A stretch of 7,516 bases of DNA from Ekhidna sp. (GTDB lineage Bacteria > Bacteroidota > Bacteroidia > Cytophagales > Cyclobacteriaceae). This document shows, piece after piece, positions 1 through 6,505 of the stretch (position 1 is its first letter; each line of letters begins with the position of its first letter). The translations under genes and the position numbers were made by a program. Location: NCBI GenBank assembly GCA_028821635.1, contig JAPPDO010000341.1, positions 1 to 7,516 on the forward strand, read 5' to 3'. The notes beneath the pieces are model-generated. The model saw only the letters and a list, made by a program, of their open reading frames with translations. It made no database searches and was not told the origin of the DNA.

Positions 1-1783
1 CAACTTGAACCTCTTTATAAACTCCGTACTTCGGGTCTGAGAAATCAGGACTGTAGCTAAAAGATATGCTGGGAGTCATTACGTGTCGTATTGCCTTTAT
101 TTTACCTTTATTGAATCCTACGTAACCATAAACTCGAGTATTTAGTGAAGCACTGCCTGACCAACTGCCTGCCCTGCTAAAACCTTTTATAGTATCAACC
201 CTCACTGCATTTTCCTCCGGAATAAACGTGTAATCTAATTCTTTTGTATACCATAATTCCCTGTAGTTAAATGAAGGGTTTATCGTGAAATATTTCAGGA
301 TTGTAAATGAGGTTGATACGGGGATCGTATGTTGTCCTCCAATTTTGGAACGATCTAAAATTGCGTCAAAATTTTCTGATTTGAATGCTAAGGTAGAATC
401 TGCAATAGGATCACTATTTGCAATTATGAATCCGGAAGGCCCACTAATTGGACCGTTGCTAATCTCATTTCTTGAAACAAAATTGTGACTGAAGTTTAGT
501 TTAGCAATCGGGGACTTACTTGATTTTACTAGGTTCTTAAAAGGGTAGATACGGTTCATATTCAGCGTAAAGTCAGGTAGTGTTAGGTTGACAATTCCGG
601 TTTGCAGATTTTGACTATGTCTCAAGTTCAAAGACAGGTTGAATGGAGTTCTTGGTAGACTGTTTCGGTAGGAGATATTTGAAGCAAATTGGGAGTTGAT
701 ACTTCTGGAAAAGTCCTGATTGATCAGGTTGTTATTTGAGTTATAGGTAGAAGTACCGGCGGAGACGGAAGCTGAAATAGAAGAGTTTCCTTTTGATTGT
801 GGGCTGTGATTCCACCTTGCCCAATAATCATTGGTTTCCAGGGGATTCTCCAGATTGTCAGCAACTGTCTTCGTGTAAGAGAAGTTAAAGGTTCCTCGAT
901 AAGCATAACGTTTGTAATAGTTTGAAGTAAAATTGAGCGCATTTCCTCCCTTTGAATAAATATCCCCGGTGATCCTAGCATCAATATAATCATTAATAGC
1001 AAAATAATAACCACCTTCTCTCAAGAAAAAGCCTCGTCTGTTTTCTTCTCCATAAGAAGGAAAGACGATTCCCGATGCTTTTTTTTTTTTTTTTTGAAAC
1101 ATGCCAAAGACGAAAAACAGCGGTGTTGGCAAATCTCTGAATCTCAAATTAAATGGTCCGGAGACTACTTTATTGCCGGGGATGACTTTTAGCTTATTTG
1201 ATTTTATCTCAAAATGCGGTTCAGCGAGATTACACGTCGTATAGCTGGCCCCTTTGATGAAGAGCTCATCTTTTGAACTTTTTTTGACATCTGCACCGTG
1301 CATGAATGCCTCATTTTGCTGGGTGACAACTCCCTTGATCAGAGCCCTACGGGTCTTGAAATTATAAATAATATCATCAGTAGCGTATACTTCAGGCCCA
1401 TCTGTATATACGGGTTTACCAATGGCACTGCCCGTAGAGTCTGTAATGTAGCTTGCATGAATTATTCTCGTGTCCCAGTTTACCTCAATGCGTTCGGATT
1501 CAAGCGTAATGGCACCGTAATCAATATGCGATTCGCCATACATAAATACTTTCTGACTTTGGGCATTAAATCGGATGGAGTCTCTTGAATCATAGTTTAT
1601 TATTGTCTCAATATCACTACGTCTTGGGGGTGAGACGGTGGAATCATTTTGTGTAGAATCAGATTGTATGGCAGTCGATAACTTTAATGAATCAAATGTA
1701 TTGGTTTGAAAATTCTCCGAATCCTCCTGAGACCAGATAACTTTACATATCAAAATAAGCAAAATAGTAAAACTGCTCCTCAA
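1..1783 (-). CDS. lptD: LPS assembly outer-membrane protein LptD, N-terminal part (runs off left edge)
   Basis: One frame stays open for 594 codons from a TTG at 1783-1781 to the window edge, so the C-terminal part of the barrel is missing. LptD is the outer-membrane barrel that receives LPS from the periplasmic bridge and inserts it into the outer leaflet. The start RSSFTILLILICKVIWSQ is a signal peptide. It is followed by an OstA/LptA-like beta-jellyroll with many short strands (about residues 60-220, e.g. VFMYGESHIDYGAITLES) and then barrel strands. The stretch SGIVFPSYGEENRRGFFLRE followed by GGYYFAINDYID is typical of Bacteroidota LptD. TTG is chosen because an in-frame TAG lies about 12 codons upstream and no ATG or GTG lies between; AAAAGGG precedes it. 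Residues 230-235 (QKKKKK) are encoded by 17 consecutive A bases, and the frame is correct across this run. The family call is strong; only the exact start is less certain. Confidence 0.93.
   Translation of the reverse strand, partial: MRSSFTILLILICKVIWSQEDSENFQTNTFDSLKLSTAIQSDSTQNDSTVSPPRRSDIETIINYDSRDSIRFNAQSQKVFMYGESHIDYGAITLESERIEVNWDTRIIHASYITDSTGSAIGKPVYTDGPEVYATDDIIYNFKTRRALIKGVVTQQNEAFMHGADVKKSSKDELFIKGASYTTCNLAEPHFEIKSNKLKVIPGNKVVSGPFNLRFRDLPTPLFFVFGMFQKKKKKASGIVFPSYGEENRRGFFLREGGYYFAINDYIDARITGDIYSKGGNALNFTSNYYKRYAYRGTFNFSYTKTVADNLENPLETNDYWARWNHSPQSKGNSSISASVSAGTSTYNSNNNLINQDFSRSINSQFASNISYRNSLPRTPFNLSLNLRHSQNLQTGIVNLTLPDFTLNMNRIYPFKNLVKSSKSPIAKLNFSHNFVSRNEISNGPISGPSGFIIANSDPIADSTLAFKSENFDAILDRSKIGGQHTIPVSTSFTILKYFTINPSFNYRELWYTKELDYTFIPEENAVRVDTIKGFSRAGSWSGSASLNTRVYGYVGFNKGKIKAIRHVMTPSISFSYSPDFSDPKYGVYKEVQV
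1079..1095 (-). repeat. 17-base A homopolymer inside lptD
   Basis: Seventeen T on the plus strand, read as A17 in the lptD message, encode the end of Gln230 and Lys231-235. With 17 bases the reading frame continues into well-conserved LptD sequence, so this length is the 'on' length. Runs of this length are known to favour polymerase slippage during replication and transcription. Confidence 0.9.
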
Positions 1784-1947
1784 CCTTATGAACCCTTTTG
1801 ATGAAAAACCATGATCAAACTATCTTTGAGATGTTAATTTATTTATACTTAGGCAATTTTTTTGCTTATAACTATTGTATCGGTTGTAGGAGAGTACCTA
1901 ATGTCTGATTTTTATGTAAAAATATTTCATTTTAAGGAATAAGAATT
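1784..1947. promoter_or_regulatory. Divergent intergenic region between lptD and the amidase operon
   Basis: These 164 AT-rich bases separate two divergent genes, so promoters for both directions are expected here by layout. I could not find a clean match to the Bacteroidota promoter pattern (TTTG, then about 20 bases, then TAnnTTTG) on either strand; TTTG at 1861-1864 has no well-spaced partner. On the plus side AAGGA at 1934-1938 lies 9 bases before the GTG start and is a plausible ribosome-binding site. An in-frame TAA within the same stretch rules out a longer amidase start. Confidence 0.45.
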
Positions 1948-2748
1948 GTGAGAAATCTACTGGTCATACTCTGCATGAGTTTTTTTTTGATCCTGGCTTC
2001 ATTTAGTCCCACAGGCAAAAAATCACTTGCTGTTACTAAGATTGTCATTGATGCCGGTCATGGAGGGAAAGATTCGGGTACCAGGGGCAGTTACACAAAA
2101 GAAAAGGACATAGCACTTAAAGTAGCCAATTTGGTGGGCAAATACATTGAAGAAAATGTAGAAGAAGTAGAGGTTATCTACACAAGAAAGGGCGATTTTC
2201 TTGTAGAACTTGAAAAAAGACCTGAAATTGCAAACAGTCATAATTCAGACTTATTTGTTTCTATCCACGCCAACTCCCTGCCAGAGAACACTCCACTGGC
2301 AAGAAAAAGAGCAATTAAGGGAGTAGAGGTCTATGTAATGGGGGCCCAGAATACCGATCGGGCACTTGAGGTGGCAAAAAGAGAAAACTCCGTAATCCTG
2401 CTAGAGGAAGACTACGAAAAACGCTATGACTTTGATCCACAGTCCGAGGAATCTTACATATTGTACAATTTAACCCAGTCTGCATATCAGAAAAACAGCT
2501 TAATCCTTGCCTCTTTAATAGACGAACAACTCAAAAAAAGAGCAGGCAGAAAAAGCTATGGCGTTAAACAATCAAGCCTTTATGTACTATGGAATACAAC
2601 GATGCCGAGTGTCTTAGTAGAAATTGGCTACCTTTCCAATCCGATAGAGGAAAGAGAGTTGAATGACCCTAGAGTTCAGGCATACATCGCTTCGGGAATC
2701 TACCGGGCCGTCAGGGAATACACAAAAGTCATAAATACGCAGAATTAA
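1948..2748 (+). CDS. Secreted N-acetylmuramoyl-L-alanine amidase (Amidase_3 family)
   Basis: A 266-residue zinc enzyme that cuts the bond between N-acetylmuramic acid and the L-alanine of the peptide stem in peptidoglycan, acting in the periplasm. Residues 1-20 are a hydrophobic signal peptide (NLLVILCMSFFLILASFS). The catalytic domain fills residues 30-258. The zinc ligands are visible: His38 in IDAGHGGKDSG, Glu52 in TKEKDIAL and His107 in FVSIHANS; the catalytic Glu225 sits in PSVLVEIGYLSN. No SPOR, LysM or other wall-binding domain is present, so this is the minimal form. The GTG start is forced: an in-frame TAA lies 15 bases upstream, and the next Met (residue 10) would cut into the signal peptide. 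A nine-T run (1980-1988) lies within the signal-peptide codons. It is the first gene of a tight plus-strand group, divergent from lptD. The family is certain; the cellular role (division or remodelling) is inferred. Confidence 0.95.
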   Translation: MRNLLVILCMSFFLILASFSPTGKKSLAVTKIVIDAGHGGKDSGTRGSYTKEKDIALKVANLVGKYIEENVEEVEVIYTRKGDFLVELEKRPEIANSHNSDLFVSIHANSLPENTPLARKRAIKGVEVYVMGAQNTDRALEVAKRENSVILLEEDYEKRYDFDPQSEESYILYNLTQSAYQKNSLILASLIDEQLKKRAGRKSYGVKQSSLYVLWNTTMPSVLVEIGYLSNPIEERELNDPRVQAYIASGIYRAVREYTKVINTQN

Positions 2749-2760
2749 AAAAACAAAACT

Positions 2761-3324
2761 GTGTCAAAAGAATTCAAGATAGGACTTATCACCATTGTAG
2801 CTGGTGCACTCTTGTATTATGGATTTAATTTTTTAAGAGGGTCAGACCTCCTCTCACCAACGATAAGATACTTCGTAGTTTATCCAAATGTTTCAGGCCT
2901 GAACGTATCGAATCCTGTATATCTTAAAGGACTTCCTGTAGGACGGGTAAGCGGATTTAGTCTGGTTCAAGAACAGAATGAAATTATTGTCTCGCTGGAC
3001 GTTGATCGGGAGGTAAAAATCAATAATGGAACCAGTGCTCATCTGGCTAATGATGGTCTTCTTGGCACAAAAGCAATTGTTTTGGTTTTAGGAGACGCTC
3101 AAGAATTGCTCAATTCGGGCGACACACTAAAGTCTGAAACAGATGGGGACATCTTCTCTCAGTTCGAGCCGGTAGCAGACAATATTAATACCACCATTAC
3201 TAAACTCAACACAGTCCTTGATCAACTCATTGCCACTGATATAAAAGGGATAGTGGACACATTGAAATATTCCATCGGAACGCTTACTTATAAAGCAAAT
3301 CGCCTGGATTTAGATTCAGTCTAA
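2761..3324 (+). CDS. MCE/MlaD-family lipid-transport protein, N-terminal 187 residues, cut short by an in-frame stop
   Basis: MCE proteins are inner-membrane-anchored substrate-binding parts of ABC systems that move phospholipids across the periplasm. Residues 8-24 form one membrane anchor (IGLITIVAGALLYYGFNFL region). The MCE domain spans about 35-111, with the signature YPNVSGLNVSNPVYLKGLPV and then GRVSGF, ending at LLGTKAIVLVLG. Residues 138-187 begin the helical region that normally continues for another 120 or so residues. GTG is the only sensible start: it lies four codons after the amidase stop, in the same frame, and this part has no internal Met. Translation ends at TAA 3322-3324, yet the same frame then stays open to 3681 and reads as the missing helical tail. 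I read this as a single nonsense substitution (or sequence error). The shortened product keeps anchor and MCE domain but lacks the helices that in homologs help form hexamers or tunnels, so its function is doubtful. Confidence 0.85.
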   Translation: MSKEFKIGLITIVAGALLYYGFNFLRGSDLLSPTIRYFVVYPNVSGLNVSNPVYLKGLPVGRVSGFSLVQEQNEIIVSLDVDREVKINNGTSAHLANDGLLGTKAIVLVLGDAQELLNSGDTLKSETDGDIFSQFEPVADNINTTITKLNTVLDQLIATDIKGIVDTLKYSIGTLTYKANRLDLDSV

Positions 3325-3681
3325 AATAATACCAATAAGTTATTGATTTCTTTTAAGGAAAGGTCTGAACAATTAGAGGGTCTTCTGACAAGCTCAAAAT
3401 CCTTGGTAGATTCTTTACAATCAATCCCTATTGATGAGACCTTATTGAAGTTAAACGAGTCCCTTGAGCAAGCAAATGGTTTGATATTTGCAATTCAATC
3501 TGACTCCGGAACTATCGGCAAACTTCTTAATGACGATTCTCTATATGGTAGCCTGAATAAAGTCCTCATTGATTTAGATGCTTTAATCATCCACTTCAGA
3601 AATTATCCGAAAGACTTCATGAAACCTCTTGGCAGAAAACACAAAAAACTAAAAGGAGTTCCTTCGGAAGGTGAGGGGTAA
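3325..3681 (+). pseudogene. C-terminal helical part of the interrupted MCE gene
   Basis: This is the direct continuation of the MCE frame after the TAA, 118 codons to the stop at 3679-3681. If the TAA were a sense codon the whole protein would be 306 residues, a usual size for Bacteroidota MlaD-family proteins. The sequence is mostly amphipathic helix (SEQLEGLLTSSKSLVDSL), followed by a conserved-looking block (SDSGTIGKLLNDDSLYGSLN) and a tail ending FRNYPKDFMKPLGRKHKKLK. That Gly-x-Leu-Leu-x-(D/N)-Asp-Ser-Leu-Tyr block and the basic end are typical of the C-terminus of Bacteroidota MCE proteins. A TTG at 3343 could start a separate 112-residue protein, but it has no signal or anchor and no clear ribosome-binding site, so an independent gene is unlikely. 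The frame shows no other damage, suggesting that the stop is recent, read through, or an error. Confidence 0.75.
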
Positions 3682-3689
3682 TTAAACAC

Positions 3690-5318
3690 ATGAACATCCA
3701 ACTCAACAAAAACGAAGACACAAATAAGCAATTAGTATACAAGCTCAATGAGCGACTGAAAAAAGTAAAACTTGGCGGGGGCGAAAAGAAGATAACCTCT
3801 CATCATAAAAAAGGCAAACTTACTGCCAGAGAGAGAATTGACTACCTCATAGATGATCCTAATGATTTTTTAGAGATTGGTGCTTTTGCCGCAGATGGTA
3901 TGTATCTGGATGTGGGAGGATGCCCAAGTGCCGGAGTCGTGACGGGAATAGGTAAAATAGCTGATAGGCAGTGTGTAATTGTAGCAAACGATGCCACAGT
4001 AAAAGCCGGAGCATGGTTTCCGATGACAGCCAAAAAAAACCTTAGAGCCCAAGAAATTTCCTTAGAAAATAAACTTCCCATTGTCTATCTGGTGGATAGC
4101 GCAGGGGTTTTTCTTCCTATGCAAGATGAGATCTTCCCGGATAAGGAACACTTCGGCCGTCAGTTCAGAAATAATGCGGTCATGTCTTCCAAAGGGATTG
4201 TACAGATAGCAGCGATCATGGGAAGCTGCGTGGCGGGGGGAGCGTATCTGCCAATTATGGCGGATGAGGCACTGATCGTTGAAGGTACAGGCTCGGTATT
4301 TTTAGCCGGAAGCTATCTGGTAAAATCTGCTATTGGAGAAAATATTGATAACGAGACACTTGGTGGTGCCTCCACACATTGTGAGATTTCCGGAGTAACA
4401 GATAATAAGTTTGATAACGACGAGGCGGCACTGGATGCTATTAAAAAGATTTTTGATAAAATGGGAAATCCTGAAAATGCCGGATTTAACCGATCAAAAA
4501 GCAAACTGCCTCAAAAAGAATTAGAAAGTATTTACAGAGAATTTCCAGCCGACAGAGGCATTCAGTATGATATGGTAGAGGTCATCCAATGCCTCGTGGA
4601 TAACTCAGGCTTTGAACAATATAAGGAATCATATGGGAAATCACTCATTTGCGGGTATGGAAGGATAGACGGCTGGAGTGTAGGCATTGTTGCTAACCAG
4701 CGAAAGGTCGTAAAGAGCAAGAAAGGCGAAATGCAGATGGGAGGGGTGATCTACTCTGATTCAGCAGACAAAGCCGCTCGCTTCATCATGAACTGCAACC
4801 AACGAAAAATACCATTAGTGTTCCTCCATGATGTAAATGGATTCATGGTCGGCTCTCGGGCCGAACATGGAGGAATAATTAAAGACGGAGCTAAAATGGT
4901 GAATGCAGTATCCAATTCAGTGGTGCCTAAATTCAGCATTATATTGGGCAGTTCCTATGGGGCAGGAAACTATGCGATGTGTGGCAAAGCCTACGACCCC
5001 CGATTGATTTTTGCATGGCCTACGGCAGAAATAGCCGTAATGAGTGGAGGATCAGCGGCCAAGACATTGCTTCAAATTGAGATTGCATCAGCAAAGGCAA
5101 GAGGAAGGGAACTGACGGAAGAGGAGCAACAGGCACAATTTAAGAAAATTGAAGATGCTTACAATGAAAAATTAAGCCCTTACTATGCCGCCTCAAGACT
5201 ATGGATAGATGGCATCATTGACCCGATTGAAACCAGAAAAGTGATTTCAAAAGGGATTGAGATGGCTAATCATGCACCAATAGAGGAGCGAATGAACGTA
5301 GGAGTTATTCAAACCTGA
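3690..5318 (+). CDS. Acyl-CoA carboxylase carboxyltransferase (beta) subunit, methylcrotonyl-CoA type
   Basis: A 542-residue cytoplasmic enzyme subunit that transfers the carboxyl group from carboxybiotin to an acyl-CoA. The N-terminal crotonase-fold domain spans about 35-290: the GKLTARERIDYL entry motif at 43-54, VDSAGVFLPMQDEIFPD at 135-151, and the oxyanion-forming GSCVAGGAYLP at 178-188. The C-terminal domain spans about 310-530: HDVNGFMVGSRAEHGGI at 380-396, then GAKMV, and GSSYGAGNYAMCGKAYDPR at 420-438. These motifs and the length match the methylcrotonyl-CoA carboxylase beta branch rather than propionyl-CoA carboxylase (about 510-520 residues); substrate is therefore probably 3-methylcrotonyl-CoA (leucine breakdown) or a related branched acyl-CoA. 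The region WPTAEIAVMSGGSAAK differs from the MGGEQAA of classical MCC enzymes, leaving the substrate open. The ATG follows the MCE frame's stop by 8 bases, with GGTGAGGGG upstream, suggesting co-transcription. No biotin carboxylase or biotin-carrier gene is in the window. Confidence 0.95.
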   Translation: MNIQLNKNEDTNKQLVYKLNERLKKVKLGGGEKKITSHHKKGKLTARERIDYLIDDPNDFLEIGAFAADGMYLDVGGCPSAGVVTGIGKIADRQCVIVANDATVKAGAWFPMTAKKNLRAQEISLENKLPIVYLVDSAGVFLPMQDEIFPDKEHFGRQFRNNAVMSSKGIVQIAAIMGSCVAGGAYLPIMADEALIVEGTGSVFLAGSYLVKSAIGENIDNETLGGASTHCEISGVTDNKFDNDEAALDAIKKIFDKMGNPENAGFNRSKSKLPQKELESIYREFPADRGIQYDMVEVIQCLVDNSGFEQYKESYGKSLICGYGRIDGWSVGIVANQRKVVKSKKGEMQMGGVIYSDSADKAARFIMNCNQRKIPLVFLHDVNGFMVGSRAEHGGIIKDGAKMVNAVSNSVVPKFSIILGSSYGAGNYAMCGKAYDPRLIFAWPTAEIAVMSGGSAAKTLLQIEIASAKARGRELTEEEQQAQFKKIEDAYNEKLSPYYAASRLWIDGIIDPIETRKVISKGIEMANHAPIEERMNVGVIQT

Positions 5319-5442
5319 ATGAGAGATTATTACATGAAAGAATATTCGAAAGAAAAAAGAACGAAGTCTCCCGAATTATTAAAGTTCCTGCCTTTGACCT
5401 AATGAGACTGGATTTATTGGATTTGAAAAAGAGAAGCAGTCG

Positions 5443-6297
5443 ATGATTTCCGAATCTGAAATAAAAGCACTTGTCCAACTTCTTGATGATGATGATCCGG
5501 AGGTAATCACACACGTAGAAGGGAAGATCATGTCTGCGGGCACTTCAATTATTCCATTACTGGAGATAGAGTGGGAAAGCACATTCAATCCACTGATTCA
5601 GGAGCGAATAGAAGATTTGGTTCATGAGCTGCAATTTGAGCTGCTTCAAGAGCGATTTTTAGTATGGAAAGAAACAGGTGCTGCGCATCTGCTGGAAGGG
5701 CTGTGGATTGTAGCCACTTATCAGTATCCGGATCTGGAACTTGAGGTCTTAGTGAGGCAAATGGAGCAGATGTATCACGAGGTATGGCGGCAGATGAGGG
5801 AAGAGATGAATCCAAAAGATCAGGTAAAAGTGTTCAATGATGTCTTTTTTAATCAATTCCAATTCAGACCTAACACAAAGAACTTTCATTCACCGGCCAA
5901 CTCAATGATTAATTTGGTGCTGGAGACCAGAAAGGGAAATCCAATTGCGCTCTGTTCTGTGTACTTAATGTTAGCACAGAAGACGAATCTTCCGATTTTC
6001 GGTGTCAATCTTCCCAATCTGTTTATTCTAACCTATAAACTCACGGATACAGATGCGTTTTATATCAATGTTTTCAATCGAGGATTGATTTTTACTAAAG
6101 AGGATATTGATAACTATTTAGAGAATTTACAACTTCAAAAACAAGATTTTTTTTACGAGCCATGCACAAACCTTGACATTGTGTTAAGGACGCTCCGAAA
6201 TTTGATTATCTCCTTTGAGAAGCTGGGAGATTATTATAAAGCAGATGAGATAAAAACGATTCTACAAAAAATAGATGATCAATATTTCAGTTTATAA
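5443..6297 (+). CDS. SirB1-like protein with transglutaminase-like fold (Transglut_core2) and HEAT-like N-terminus
   Basis: A 284-residue soluble protein with no signal peptide. Residues 5-45 (ALVQLLDDDDPEVITHVE and following) look like a HEAT-type helical repeat. Residues about 80-225 form the transglutaminase-like region, with the family hallmark RKGNPIALCSVYLMLAQ (163-179) followed by LPIFGVNLPNLFIL. Residues 245-280 resemble the TPR-like helices that end this family (RTLRNLIISFEKLGDYYKA). Cys171 sits in the place of the possible nucleophile, but where many family members have Pro-x-His-Phe this one reads Pro-Asn-Leu-Phe (191-194), so the expected His is absent and classical catalysis is doubtful. 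No molecular function is established for most SirB1-like proteins. The ATG at 5443 gives the usual family N-terminus. It lies 124 bases after the carboxylase and may belong to the same transcript. Family call good, function unknown. Confidence 0.88.
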   Translation: MISESEIKALVQLLDDDDPEVITHVEGKIMSAGTSIIPLLEIEWESTFNPLIQERIEDLVHELQFELLQERFLVWKETGAAHLLEGLWIVATYQYPDLELEVLVRQMEQMYHEVWRQMREEMNPKDQVKVFNDVFFNQFQFRPNTKNFHSPANSMINLVLETRKGNPIALCSVYLMLAQKTNLPIFGVNLPNLFILTYKLTDTDAFYINVFNRGLIFTKEDIDNYLENLQLQKQDFFYEPCTNLDIVLRTLRNLIISFEKLGDYYKADEIKTILQKIDDQYFSL

Positions 6298-6505
6298 TTC
6301 AGGTTTTACAAGCCTTTGCGCCGGCTGCTTTTACCATCGCATTGCCCTGTATGGAGAGAAATTTAACCCGTGGATGGATGCTCAGGGAAAGAATGAGGTT
6401 AGAGGCAAGTGTAGCACTCCTCACAACACTTGCTGCTTTAGTTTGCACTCTAGTCGACAGTTTTGCAAAGAAGTGCTTCCTGTGTGACAGCTAAATTTAG
6501 TTTCT

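Noticed and set aside
285..488. Plus-strand open frame of 67 codons
   Set aside because: Antisense to the lptD barrel region; no domain and no support.
724..1014. Minus-strand open frame of 96 codons with a hydrophobic start
   Set aside because: It is a shifted-frame shadow of lptD, whose own frame is continuous here and reads as good LptD sequence.
1298..1588. Plus-strand open frame of 96 codons
   Set aside because: It lies antisense to the conserved jellyroll part of lptD and has no recognisable domain.
1..1783. Suspicion that lptD is a pseudogene because of the long homopolymer
   Set aside because: Codon-by-codon reading across the A17 tract keeps the frame and no stop appears from 1783 to the window edge.
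6275..6487. 70-codon plus-strand frame with several Cys residues, overlapping the end of the SirB1-like gene
   Set aside because: It begins inside the upstream gene, has no domain or ribosome-binding site, and competes with other short frames. The Cys-x-x-Cys spacing (CAGC) is probably chance.
6492..6499. TAAATTTA as a Bacteroidota -7 promoter element for the propeller gene
   Set aside because: The nearest upstream TTTG (6462-6465) is 26 bases away, longer than the usual spacing, and the transcript would be nearly leaderless.
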